Source: Micromonospora sp. NBC_01796
GTDB lineage: Bacteria > Actinomycetota > Actinomycetes > Mycobacteriales > Micromonosporaceae
NCBI RefSeq assembly: GCF_035917455.1
Contig: NZ_CP109078.1
Coordinates: 2,108,001 to 2,172,000, forward strand
Direction: 5' to 3'
DNA: 64,000 nt
Of this stretch, positions 14,513-26,299 are shown piece by piece. Each line of letters begins with the position of its first letter. Position 1 is the first letter of the stretch. Position numbers and translations under genes: made by a program. The notes under the pieces are model-generated. The model was not told the origin of the DNA. It worked only from the letters and a program-made list of their open reading frames with translations, and did not search any database.

Positions 14513-15474
14513 CCGCGCTCAACGAGGACCAGTTGGGGCAGCAGCTCGGCACCCGGCTGCACGACGAGATGGCCGGGCTCGGGGCGCCTTCGGGGCTGAC
14601 CGCGACCCTGCACCGCCGGCACAACCGGCGGACCTGGGGGCTGCGTGTCGCGGGCGGGGTGCCGGTGGTCGCGGCGATCGCCCTGGCTGCGTCGCTGACC
14701 CTCTCCCCGGCCGGCACCTCACCGAACACGAACGCGTCCGGCACCGGCAACACCGGCAGCATCGTCGACAACGCCCCGGACATGCTCACGGTCAGCTTCG
14801 TCAGCGAGCGCACCACCAGCGCGCTGGGCAACCTGACCGACTCCGTCCAGCACGCCCGCTCGGAGTTCAAGGACGGCAAGGGCAGGACGACCCTCACCAA
14901 CGAGCGCTGGGTCGACGCGAAGACCGGGCGTGAGCGTACGGACGAACAGGACGTCCAGACCAAGGGCACGATCACCGTCGTCAAGTCCGGCAACGGCAAC
15001 GACGCGATCGTCATCGACCACCAGCGGAAGAAGTGGTGGAACGACCAGATCGCGGCGATGCCGCAGGGGGTCGAGGTGACCGTCACGCAGGGGCCGAACG
15101 GGGAACGGATCGAGACGCCGACCGGTAAGAAGGCCGTTGGGCCGCTGATGGATCCCGCCGAGCTGAAGGACGCCCTCGCCACCGGGACGTTGAAGCTGGT
15201 CGGTGAGGAGACGCTGGACGGCAAGGCGACCGTGCACCTGCAATGGGTTCCGGTGCCGAGTTCGACCACCGATATCTGGGTCGACGCCGAGTCGTACCTG
15301 CCGGTCCGGAAGGTCTCCGCCGGGCCGAAGGCGATCGACACGGTCGACTTCGAGTGGCTGCCGCGTACGCCGGAAAACCTCGCCAAGCTGGAGGGCGCCG
15401 CGCCGGCCGACTACAAGAAGCTGCCCTGCGCCCCACTTCCCGTCGAGGGCAAGGACTGCGGCCTGGGCAACTGA
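14509..15474 (+). CDS. Membrane-anchored partner of the ECF sigma factor, putative anti-sigma or cell-surface sensor
   Basis: 321 residues, ATG at 14509 coupled to the sigma gene. A cytoplasmic N-terminus of about 45 residues with Arg/His-rich end precedes one hydrophobic segment (VAGGVPVVAAIALAAS). It is followed by a Ser/Thr/Asn linker and a roughly 240-residue extracytoplasmic domain. The outside domain resembles the LolA/CU044_5270-like fold common beside SigE-type sigma factors: beta-rich with paired DAKTGRER and DAESYLPVRK elements. It lacks a recognisable zinc anti-sigma HxxxCxxC motif, so an anti-sigma role is inferred from position alone. A strong terminator follows. Confidence 0.78.
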   Translation: MTALNEDQLGQQLGTRLHDEMAGLGAPSGLTATLHRRHNRRTWGLRVAGGVPVVAAIALAASLTLSPAGTSPNTNASGTGNTGSIVDNAPDMLTVSFVSERTTSALGNLTDSVQHARSEFKDGKGRTTLTNERWVDAKTGRERTDEQDVQTKGTITVVKSGNGNDAIVIDHQRKKWWNDQIAAMPQGVEVTVTQGPNGERIETPTGKKAVGPLMDPAELKDALATGTLKLVGEETLDGKATVHLQWVPVPSSTTDIWVDAESYLPVRKVSAGPKAIDTVDFEWLPRTPENLAKLEGAAPADYKKLPCAPLPVEGKDCGLGN

Positions 15475-15487
15475 TCCTCACGCAGTA

Positions 15488-15522
15488 GGGGCCCCGGATC
15501 GCGGTTCGTGATCCGGGGCCCC
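15488..15522. terminator. Strong bidirectional hairpin
   Basis: A perfect 13-bp stem GGGGCCCCGGATC (15488-15500) / GATCCGGGGCCCC (15510-15522) with a 9-base loop lies between the convergent sigma-operon and subtilase genes. It can terminate transcription from both sides. Confidence 0.88.
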
Positions 15523-15532
15523 GTCGTGTCGG

Positions 15533-19084
<3,552 letters not shown>

Positions 19085-19263
19085 CAAGCGCTTTTCCCTC
19101 TCTTGAGCCCACGATCGCCCCGCCCGACCAGCGGCAACCCACGCATCGGGGAGCGACGATGCCAATCCCCCGTCAGGGACCGTCACCTCATTGACGCAGG
19201 TCGACCGCCATCGGTTGTGCGGATAGGACGGCAATCTGACTCGGACAGCGCCGGTCGGGGCCG

Positions 19264-19743
19264 TCAGGACACGGGTTTCCACCCGGCGGTGGTCGCCTCG
19301 GCCCAGGAGCGGACCAGGTCCGGGTAGACCGGCGCGGGGAAACCGCCGTCGACGGCCACGTCCACGATCGTCGTCACGAACACCCGGGGCGCCGGACGAG
19401 CGGCCATCGCGGAGTTGACAATCTGCGGCGCCGGCCGGTCATCGCTGCCCCGGTATCGGTGCGAGTTCCGGCGGCGGGCCTGTGCGACGAAGGCGTCGAC
19501 CGCCGGTTGCCCACCATCGAGGTACGCGTGCAGCAGTGCCAACGATGCGGTCGGTTCGCCGGGGGCAAGCGGGTGTCGGGGATGCTGGAGGAAGTAGCAC
19601 GCGACGGCCACACCGTGCAGCGGTCCCCAGGGTGGCTGCCGGGAGTGGTCCAGCGCCAGCAGCCGTTCGAACAGCTCGTCACAGATCTCCTGCGAGCCCT
19701 CTGCGCCACACTGCGGACACCTCGTCACCGATTCAGCATCCAC
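19264..19743 (-). CDS. DUF5946-like protein
   Basis: 159 residues from a GTG at 19743. It begins with CPQCGAEG, a two-cysteine motif, followed by a helix containing DELFERLLALDHSRQ and the hydrophobic HGVAVACYFLQHP stretch. This order matches DUF5946, a small family of unknown function in actinomycetes. The C-terminal part is a helix ending in a Trp-rich SWAEATTAGW. It lies 24 bases after the VapC stop and could be on the same transcript. The function is unknown. The family name is from memory, with fair confidence. Confidence 0.8.
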   Translation of the reverse strand: MDAESVTRCPQCGAEGSQEICDELFERLLALDHSRQPPWGPLHGVAVACYFLQHPRHPLAPGEPTASLALLHAYLDGGQPAVDAFVAQARRRNSHRYRGSDDRPAPQIVNSAMAARPAPRVFVTTIVDVAVDGGFPAPVYPDLVRSWAEATTAGWKPVS

Positions 19744-19767
19744 GACAACAGCGGCGACGATGAGGTC

Positions 19768-20190
19768 CTAGAGCGAACCCTTCGCCACGACCCACTCCAT
19801 GGGTTGCCCGGTGATGGCGGCGATACGGTCGTAGTCGGCGTCGTAGTGCAGAACGGTCGCGCCGTGCTCCTCCGCGGTCGCGGCGATGATCAGGTCGGGT
19901 AGTCGGAAGTTCCGGTGCTGGCTGTTGGCTGCCATCGACCGATGGGTGTCGAGCGCCCGGTCCATCGCCTTGGCGGTGACGTCGAACCGGCGGTGGCCCT
20001 GCAGGGCACCCCAGAGGGTTTCGTAGCTCTTCGGGTCCGGGGCGTTGTTCAGGCACTCCAGGCTGGTCATCTGGCAGGCCGCAAGACGACCCTCGGCCAG
20101 CAGCGATTCGAACCTGCGACGAACCTGCGGATAGCGCCCCTGCAGGACGTAGACGGAGGTGTCGGCGAGATAGATGCTGCCGGCCATCAT
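19768..20190 (-). CDS. vapC: PIN-domain ribonuclease toxin VapC
   Basis: 140 residues. The PIN-domain acidic quartet is visible as Asp10 (IYLADTSV), Glu45 (TSLECLNN), Asp99 (RLPDLIIAA) and Asp117 (LHYDADYDRI). These coordinate Mg2+/Mn2+ for RNA cleavage; family members cut tRNA or rRNA when freed from the antitoxin. ATG 20190 (the first of two tandem ATGs) overlaps the antitoxin stop, so the pair is translationally coupled in the usual antitoxin-first order. The RNA target is not predictable from sequence. Confidence 0.92.
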   Translation of the reverse strand: MMAGSIYLADTSVYVLQGRYPQVRRRFESLLAEGRLAACQMTSLECLNNAPDPKSYETLWGALQGHRRFDVTAKAMDRALDTHRSMAANSQHRNFRLPDLIIAATAEEHGATVLHYDADYDRIAAITGQPMEWVVAKGSL

Positions 20191-20441
20191 GCGGCGTCGG
20201 CCTCGCGGGCGTCCTCGACCAGCCGGGACAGGTCACGACCGCCGCCATAGCCCCACGAGCGGTCCGGATCCGCGAACTCGAACTGCACGCTGTCGAACGC
20301 GTTGACGATCTCGACCGCCTGCCGGCGTAGCGCGAAGGCGTGCAACGCCGCATTGATGGTGGCGACCTTCGTGTCGGTGCCGAGCACCTCCCTGGCCGCA
20401 TCCAGCCACTCGTCGTTCACGTCAACGGTGATGCGCGTCAT
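20187..20441 (-). CDS. vapB: VapB-type antitoxin
   Basis: 84 residues from ATG 20441. The N-terminus MTRITVDVNDEWL and the following helix-turn-helix-like LGTDTKVATINAAL are typical of ribbon-helix-helix VapB antitoxins, which bind DNA as dimers. The C-terminal half, with an aromatic FEFADPDRSWGY segment and an acidic end, would wrap around VapC. The complex normally represses its own promoter. The region upstream (20455-20475) has TTGCAT and an AT-rich stretch, but I could not place a convincing -10 box. Confidence 0.9.
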   Translation of the reverse strand: MTRITVDVNDEWLDAAREVLGTDTKVATINAALHAFALRRQAVEIVNAFDSVQFEFADPDRSWGYGGGRDLSRLVEDAREADAA

Positions 20442-20528
20442 GGGTCCAAACGTACACCAGTTTTTTCGAATGCAACGCACCAACATCGGGGAAAAAGTGG
20501 TGTGCGGATACTCCGTGGGTTTTGCCGG

Positions 20529-21329
20529 TCAGTTGCGGTTGACGTAGGCGGCCAGGCCGCCGAGTTCTTCGCTGGCCAGGAAGACCGAGCGGACGTTGAG
20601 GAGGGCCTCTTCTACGTGCTCGGTGCAGCTCCAGGCCGAGTCGCCCCAGGAGTCGGCGAGCTTCAACTCGGCCGGACGGGGGCAGGGGGTGATGGCACCG
20701 CCGAGCTGGCAGTGGTCGGGGTGCGGCGCCTGGCGGTGGGCCGAGGCGGCGTCGCGTACGCGGGTGGAGAGGTCTGCGTTGGCGGCGGTCGCCCGTGCGT
20801 CGGCCGCCGCGGCACGTTCCCGCTCCGCCCGTACGGCGAGGATCGCGGCCAGGCGCAGTTCCAACTGCTTCGCGACCAGGGCGGCGAGTTTCGTCAGCAC
20901 CGCGATCTGGTTCCCGGTGACCTGCCGGCGTTTGCGGTCGATCACGTTCACCGTGCCCAGCCGGAAACCGTCGGCGGTGATGATCGGTGCCGCCGCGTAG
21001 AACCGCAGCGACAGTTCACCCTTCACCAGCGGATGATCGGCCGTACGCGGATCCAGCGCGGCGTCGTTGACGATGTACGGGCCGTCGGCGCGGAAGGCCG
21101 AGGCGCACAGGCCGGAATCGATGCCGACCTCGGTGATCCCGTCGAATCCCCTGGCGGCGGCGAGCCAGACCCGGTCGGCGTCGACGATGGTGACGCTGGC
21201 GATCGGGGTGCCGCAAACCATCGCGGCCAGCTCCGCGATCTCGTCGAACGCGCCGTCAGGGGGCGAGTCGAGGATCTCGTAACGACGTACGGCCGCCAGT
21301 CGGGCGGTCTCGTCGTCCGGCGATCGCAC
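20529..21329 (-). CDS. GAF-domain protein with a conserved Cys-containing C-terminal tail
   Basis: 266 residues from GTG 21329. The frame stays open to a GTG at 21509, but that extension contains a TTA codon and runs through the inverted repeat at 21488-21537, so I prefer the internal start directly before RLAAVRRYEILDSPPDGAFD. That motif begins the GAF domain (about 10-165), a small-ligand or redox sensing fold seen in signalling proteins. A helix rich in Ala/Arg/Glu follows (coiled coil). A C-terminal tail with three cysteines and the pattern GDSAWSCTEHVEEALLNV comes next. No kinase, cyclase or phosphatase output is fused. Role is unknown; it may be a phosphorelay or PP2C partner. Confidence 0.85.
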   Translation of the reverse strand: MRSPDDETARLAAVRRYEILDSPPDGAFDEIAELAAMVCGTPIASVTIVDADRVWLAAARGFDGITEVGIDSGLCASAFRADGPYIVNDAALDPRTADHPLVKGELSLRFYAAAPIITADGFRLGTVNVIDRKRRQVTGNQIAVLTKLAALVAKQLELRLAAILAVRAERERAAAADARATAANADLSTRVRDAASAHRQAPHPDHCQLGGAITPCPRPAELKLADSWGDSAWSCTEHVEEALLNVRSVFLASEELGGLAAYVNRN

Positions 21330-21487
21330 GGGAGGTTCGAGGGGCAATGGGGTACCGCTTTCTGGCTCGGGGCAGGACGGTAAACCTTTCGACGGCTCCC
21401 TGATTCCCGCACGTTCCGCACCGGCCAGGATGGGAACGACGAATGACCAGATAGATGATGATCTGTCACTGCCGACCCCGAGGTTAT

Positions 21488-21537
21488 ACCCTCCGGAACG
21501 GGTCGGCACGCCGGGCCGCAGCGGTAATCCGGAGGGT
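21488..21537. terminator. Inverted repeat downstream of the two-gene membrane operon
   Basis: The 10-base arms ACCCTCCGGA (21488-21497) and TCCGGAGGGT (21528-21537) are separated by 30 bases that are also GC-rich. The element lies just past the stop of the gene at 21548 (minus) and before the preferred GAF start. It could terminate the upstream operon or serve as an operator for the GAF gene. Confidence 0.4.
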
Positions 21538-21547
21538 CACCGCCCGC

Positions 21548-22855
21548 TCACCCCGACCCGGTCGGCCGCCCGCCGGTGGGGGTCGTACCCCGGTTGACGT
21601 GCATCCGGCTGCGCCGGCCGGGACGTACACCCCAGGCCGCGTCCGCCGTCAGCGCCAACCCGAGCAGGACCCACCACCCGCTGACATCACCGCGCAGCCA
21701 ACCTGCCACCACAAGGACCAGAATCGGTACGAACACCAGCAGGCGGAACCCGCTGAGCAGGCGCCGCCACAGCGGGCGGGGATGGTAGAGATCCTCGCGC
21801 GGCGGCTTCGACGAGTGCTCCCGTACGGAGTGGACGACGGCGGCGGCGAAGCCCAGGCGCTCGGTGCGTACGGCACCGGGAACCGAGGCGGCCCAGTCCG
21901 CCAGTTCCACGGCGGTACGGCCGATGACGTCGGCGGGTAAGCCGAGCAGGTCCCCCAGTTCGGTGAGCGCCGCCATCGGCTCCAGGTCCGTACGCCGTAG
22001 CAACGCGGTGACGGTCAGTGCCTGCTCGGGTACGCCGAACTCCTCGGCGAGCTGCCTGGCTGCCCGTGCGGTCCCCTCCGGTGTCACCGGTGCCGAGCCG
22101 CCCCACTCGTGCGCACCGGCCACCCGGTTGGCGCGGGTCAGCACGAAGCCCGCGGTCCGCTCCGACCACCAGTACGCCAGCGTGGCCCAACGCCGGTCGG
22201 CCAGCACCTCGGCCGCCAGGGCCAGGTTGGCCCGCTCGCCCCGACCGTCCCAGAGGTGCAGGCTCCGCTTCCCGTCGATCGGCACCGTCCACGCTGACTG
22301 GGTGGTCAGCGGGGCGGCGGCTGCGGCGTTCACCGCGGACGCGTACACCAGGACCACGCCGACCTCCGGCTGTGCCGGCGGCGCCCCGAGCACGATGACC
22401 GGGGCGGACCCGGCGGGGGTGAGCAGTTCCAGCGGGAGGCCGACGGCGCGGCAGGCGTCGGCGAGCCGGGCCGGCGGGTGGTAACCCGTCGACGGGCTGG
22501 TCAGCGCCCGGTGCAGCACGGCGGCGCCGTCCGGCAGCCCGAACAGGGTGACAACCGACAGGGCGTCCGACTCGGTGCAGGTGACGTCGAGCGGCCCGAC
22601 CGACGCGCCGTCCGGCCCGTACGCGGACAGCCGCAGCCCGAAGGTGTCGTCGTCGACCCTCAGCAGGCAGGCCGGCGTACGGGCGGCGACACTGAGCGCA
22701 CCGAGGTCCACCCCGTCGACAACGTCGAGCCGGGTCCAGCCGTCCGCCTCGCCCAGCACGGTCACCGATGACGCGTCGGCGAGCGCACCGAGGCGGTACG
22801 CGGTCGCCCGGACCGCGCCGATCGTCTCGCCGTTCTCCGCTGCCGCCCCGGTCAT
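21548..22855 (-). CDS. Uncharacterised membrane protein with large N-terminal soluble domain, 435 aa
   Basis: ATG at 22855, one base after the stop of the gene at 22857, so the two form an operon. About 350 residues of mixed alpha/beta cytoplasmic sequence are followed by two membrane helices near the C-terminus (FRLLVFVPILVLVVAGWL and WWVLLGLALTADAAW) and an Arg-rich tail. There is no catalytic motif I recognise. The mixture of a long soluble domain and a C-terminal hairpin membrane anchor resembles accessory proteins of export systems, but no type VII component is nearby. Unknown function. Confidence 0.75.
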   Translation of the reverse strand: MTGAAAENGETIGAVRATAYRLGALADASSVTVLGEADGWTRLDVVDGVDLGALSVAARTPACLLRVDDDTFGLRLSAYGPDGASVGPLDVTCTESDALSVVTLFGLPDGAAVLHRALTSPSTGYHPPARLADACRAVGLPLELLTPAGSAPVIVLGAPPAQPEVGVVLVYASAVNAAAAAPLTTQSAWTVPIDGKRSLHLWDGRGERANLALAAEVLADRRWATLAYWWSERTAGFVLTRANRVAGAHEWGGSAPVTPEGTARAARQLAEEFGVPEQALTVTALLRRTDLEPMAALTELGDLLGLPADVIGRTAVELADWAASVPGAVRTERLGFAAAVVHSVREHSSKPPREDLYHPRPLWRRLLSGFRLLVFVPILVLVVAGWLRGDVSGWWVLLGLALTADAAWGVRPGRRSRMHVNRGTTPTGGRPTGSG

Positions 22856-22856
22856 C

Positions 22857-23459
22857 TCAGGACCGGGCCAGCAGCCGGCCGAGCAGGCCCCGTTGCGTCA
22901 CGTCGACCCGTTCGGCCTCGTAGAGTCCGGGTTCGTCGCCGACGAGCAGGGAACGTCCGACCGCCACGTCCGGCAGGTCGAACACCCGGCAGACCTGCCG
23001 CAGCAGGTCCGCGACCAGTGGCCGTGGGCGGCCGGGCACCGGGTCGTTGCGGATCAGCGCCAGGTCGCTCCCCCGCTCCGGGCGGCCGTAGGCGGTCGCG
23101 ATCTCACCACAGTAGACATCCCACGCCTTGCGGTCGGAGAGGTACTCGGCCGGGTCCTCCGGCGGTTGCCAGTTCGCCGCCCACTGGAGACTCTGCTGCC
23201 CGGCATCCGGGGACAGCATCGTCGCCTCCGCCAGTGACTCGTTCGCGAGCAGCATCCACCCCGGCACACCCGTACGCCGGACCAGGTCGGCGGCGGGTCT
23301 CGCCAAGCGGCGGCTGCTGGATCTGGACCCGCGCGGGGAGTCGAACAGCACGATGGTGCCGAGCGGATCGGGTGCGACAAAACCACCGACCTGGCCCCCG
23401 TGTACGGCGTCGCGTACCTGGGCGAGGGGTGCGTTCGTCACGACCGCGTACGTTCCCAC
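22857..23459 (-). CDS. Uncharacterised 200-aa protein
   Basis: GTG at 23459 with GGGAGA upstream. It opens MGTYAVVTNAPLAQVRDAV and contains a Trp-rich segment (QQSLQWAANWQPPEDPAEYL) and an Asp/Tyr motif (AWDVYCGEIATAYGRP). It has no signal peptide or membrane helix and no recognised domain. It is cotranscribed with the following membrane protein and divergent from the HAD gene. Probably a lineage-restricted partner of the 435-aa protein. Confidence 0.7.
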   Translation of the reverse strand: MGTYAVVTNAPLAQVRDAVHGGQVGGFVAPDPLGTIVLFDSPRGSRSSSRRLARPAADLVRRTGVPGWMLLANESLAEATMLSPDAGQQSLQWAANWQPPEDPAEYLSDRKAWDVYCGEIATAYGRPERGSDLALIRNDPVPGRPRPLVADLLRQVCRVFDLPDVAVGRSLLVGDEPGLYEAERVDVTQRGLLGRLLARS

Positions 23460-23626
23460 TGCCGGTCTCCCGTCATCGGTCTTGGCTGCGGAAGCTACCC
23501 CAGCGTGGTCGATCGGTCCATGCCCCGGCGAGTGTCGTGTCGGACTCCCGGAGTTGCGGGACTAATCCGTCGCCGTTCTCGACCCGATTGAGTACAGTCC
23601 CAGCCCGAATAAGGGTGAGGAGAACC

Positions 23627-24343
23627 GTGGAGTTGACCGGGATGAACAGTGTGCGACGCACCGGACAGGTGCTGATCTTCGACGCCGACGACACCCTCTG
23701 GGAGAACAACGTCCTTTTCGAGCGGGTGATCGACGACTTTCTCGAATGGGTGGCGCACCCGACCCTGGACCGGGTCGAGATCCGCGCGATCCTCGACGAC
23801 ATCGAGCGGGCGAACGTGGTGACCCACGGGTACGGCAGCGCGATCTTCCTGCACAGTCTCGGCGAGTGCCTGAGCCGGCTGCGGGAGCGACCGGCCACCG
23901 AGGCGGAGCGGCGACGCATCGAGGAACTGGCGGTGGCACTGGTGGAGCGCCGGGTCGAACTCGTACCCGGGGTGGCGGACACGCTGACCGAACTGGGCCG
24001 GCGACACGACCTGCTGCTGCTGACCAAGGGCAACACCGACGAGCAGCAGCGCAAGATCGACGCTTCCGGTCTGGGTCACCACTTCCGGCGTACGCACATC
24101 GTGGCGGAGAAGAACGTCGAGGTGTACCGGCAGGTCACGGCCGAGCACGGGCTCCTGCCGGCGAGCACGTGGATGATCGGCAACTCCCCGAAGTCGGACA
24201 TCCTGCCGGCACGGGCGGCGGGCATGAACGCCGTCTACATCCCGAACGCGTACCCGTGGGCGCTGGACCAGGCCGACCTCGATCCCGACGACAACCTGGT
24301 GCTGACCCTCTCGACCTTCCCCGACCTGCTCGACCACTTCTGA
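23627..24343 (+). CDS. HAD-superfamily hydrolase
   Basis: 238 residues from GTG 23627 with GGTGAGGAG upstream; an ATG at 23642 is an alternative. HAD motif I is FDADDTLW (nucleophile Asp19, acid Asp21). Motif II/III elements are LLLLTKGN and a downstream Lys-rich segment, and motif IV is IGNSPKSDI. A helical cap between residues about 30 and 105 makes it a C1-capped, YjjG-like phosphatase, likely acting on a small phosphorylated metabolite. It stands alone between divergent and unrelated genes. A hairpin at 24441-24464 (TCCACCG/CGGTGGA) in the 229-base gap before the ABC genes may end its transcript. Confidence 0.92.
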   Translation: MELTGMNSVRRTGQVLIFDADDTLWENNVLFERVIDDFLEWVAHPTLDRVEIRAILDDIERANVVTHGYGSAIFLHSLGECLSRLRERPATEAERRRIEELAVALVERRVELVPGVADTLTELGRRHDLLLLTKGNTDEQQRKIDASGLGHHFRRTHIVAEKNVEVYRQVTAEHGLLPASTWMIGNSPKSDILPARAAGMNAVYIPNAYPWALDQADLDPDDNLVLTLSTFPDLLDHF

Positions 24344-24572
24344 TCCGGGGCGCGGCGGCGGTCACGGGCCGGCTGTCCACCGATCGGTTGAACGGACGCC
24401 ATCCGGTCGACAGTGCACATCCGGTTGATGCGGGCCGGGTTCCACCGCACGGAGCGCCGGTGGACGGAACCGGTCCGGGCGGGATCCGCGCAGGCTGTAG
24501 GCAGCCGCCCGGCCGTACGGCAGATCGGCCCGTACACCAACGGGGGCGGGCGGCAGGCCCCGAGGAGTACGC

Positions 24573-25481
24573 ATGCCAGTCATCTCGGTCAACCACCTAC
24601 GAAAGCGGTACGGCACACAGGTAGCGGTCGACGACGTGTCGTTCACCGTCGACAGTGGGGAGATCTTCGGCATCCTCGGCCCCAACGGGGCGGGCAAGAC
24701 CACCACCGTCGAGTGCGTCGCCGGGCTGCGTCGACCCGACGCGGGGGACATCTCCGTACTGGGGCTCGATCCCCGGCGGGACGGGGCGGAACTACGGCAC
24801 CGGGTCGGCGTACAGCTCCAGGCGAGCGAACTGCCGGCGAAGCTCACCGTGGCCGAGGCGCTGGAGCTGTACGCGTCCTTCTACCGCGACCCCGCCGACT
24901 GGCGCGCCCTGCTCGACGAACTCGGGCTGGCCGAGAAGCGGAACACCCGGTTCGCCAAGCTCTCCGGCGGGCAGCAGCAGCGGCTCTCCATCGCGCTCGC
25001 CCTGGTCGGCAACCCGCAGGTGGCGATCCTGGACGAGCTGACCACCGGCCTGGACCCGCAGGCGCGCCGCGACACCTGGGGCCTGATCGAACAGGTACGG
25101 GCGCGCGGCGTGACGATCCTGCTGGTCACCCACTTCATGGAGGAGGCCGAGCAGCTCTGTGACCGGCTCGCGGTGATCAACGAGGGTCGGGTGGTGGCAC
25201 TCGACACCCCGGCCGGGCTGGTCGCCGGAGTGGACCAGCAGCAGCGGGTCCGGTTCCGGCCCACCACACCGCTGGACGACCAGTTGCTGGTGGTGCTCCC
25301 CGAGGTCCGGGAGGTCACCCGGCAGGGTGCCCAGATCATCGTGACCGGCACCGGGGACCTGCTGCACGCGGTCACCTCGGTCCTCGCCCGCAACCAGATC
25401 GTCGCCGCCGACCTGCGGTACGAGCACAGCAGCCTCGACGACGCGTTCCTCAGCCTGACCAACCGCCAGCCCGACGCCTGA
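24573..25481 (+). CDS. DrrA-like ABC exporter ATP-binding protein
   Basis: 302 residues. Walker A GPNGAGKTTTV (about residue 35), signature KLSGGQQQRLS, Walker B VAILDELTTGLDP and the H-loop LLVTHFMEEAEQ mark an ABC-2-type exporter ATPase related to daunorubicin-resistance DrrA. The usual Pro of DEP is Leu here, a variation found in several homologs. The C-terminal ~90 residues form the regulatory extension typical of the group. It pairs with the permease 61 bases downstream and with the two-component system that follows, suggesting sensing and export of a membrane-active compound. Confidence 0.93.
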   Translation: MPVISVNHLRKRYGTQVAVDDVSFTVDSGEIFGILGPNGAGKTTTVECVAGLRRPDAGDISVLGLDPRRDGAELRHRVGVQLQASELPAKLTVAEALELYASFYRDPADWRALLDELGLAEKRNTRFAKLSGGQQQRLSIALALVGNPQVAILDELTTGLDPQARRDTWGLIEQVRARGVTILLVTHFMEEAEQLCDRLAVINEGRVVALDTPAGLVAGVDQQQRVRFRPTTPLDDQLLVVLPEVREVTRQGAQIIVTGTGDLLHAVTSVLARNQIVAADLRYEHSSLDDAFLSLTNRQPDA

Positions 25482-25542
25482 GCGCGTCCGCTCCCGCCGC
25501 GATTCCGCTCCGTCCCCTGTCGCCAACCCGAGGAGACCCCGC

Positions 25543-26283
25543 ATGTCCGGGCTGCGCAAACTCACCGCCGTCGAACTCAAACTCTTCCTGCGCGAACCCA
25601 GCGCGTACGTCTGGACCGTGATCTTCCCGGTGCTGCTGCTGGTGATCCTCGGCAGCATCCCGGGATTCCGCCAGGCCGACCCGGAACTCGGCAACCTGCG
25701 GGTGATCGACCTCTACATACCGATCATCGTGGTGATGATCCTGGCGATGATGACGCTCTACATCACCCCGGGGACGATCACCGGGTACCGGCAGAAGGGC
25801 GTCCTGCGCCGGCTCTCCACCACCCCGATCGGCGCGGTCCGGGTGCTGGTCGCGCAGCTCGCCGTACAGCTCGGGTTCATGGTCGTGACGGTGGTGCTGA
25901 CGCTCGTCACCGCCGCGATCCTGTTCGGTGCCGTACTGCCCCGGCAGGGGTTCGGCTTCGTGCTCGCACTCGCCCTCGTCGCCGCCGCGATGCTCGCGAT
26001 CGGGCTGCTCATCGCCGCCCTGGTCCCCACCGCCAGTGCGGCCACCGGCATCGGCACCGCGCTCTTCTTCCCGCTGATGTTCTTCGGCGGTCTCTGGGTG
26101 CCGCGCGAGGGGATGCCGGACGTGCTGGTCCGGATCGGCGACTTCACTCCGCTCGGTGCCGGCGTGCAGGCACTGCGGGACAGCAGCGACGGGAACTGGC
26201 CGTCCGCGGTGGCGCTCGCCGTACTCGCCGCCTACGCCATCGCCGCCGGGGCACTCGCGGCGCGATACTTCCGCTGGGAATAG
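25543..26283 (+). CDS. ABC-2 type exporter permease
   Basis: 246 residues with six hydrophobic segments. It has the ABC-2 features: an N-terminal cytoplasmic helix (LKLFLREPSAYVWTVIFPVLLL), a GVLRRLSTTPIG amphipathic loop and MFFGGLWVPREGMP before the last helices. ATG 25543 has CGAGGAG upstream. It forms the membrane half of the exporter with the preceding ATPase. Only 16 bases separate it from the sensor kinase, supporting a four-gene transcription unit. Confidence 0.93.
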   Translation: MSGLRKLTAVELKLFLREPSAYVWTVIFPVLLLVILGSIPGFRQADPELGNLRVIDLYIPIIVVMILAMMTLYITPGTITGYRQKGVLRRLSTTPIGAVRVLVAQLAVQLGFMVVTVVLTLVTAAILFGAVLPRQGFGFVLALALVAAAMLAIGLLIAALVPTASAATGIGTALFFPLMFFGGLWVPREGMPDVLVRIGDFTPLGAGVQALRDSSDGNWPSAVALAVLAAYAIAAGALAARYFRWE

Positions 26284-26299
26284 CAGAGAGGTGGGGCGG

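Noticed and set aside
24344-24572. Small gene or operator array before the DrrA-like exporter ATPase
   Set aside because: CGGTTGA-like words and one hairpin are present, but no consistent repeat spacing or coding potential supports more.
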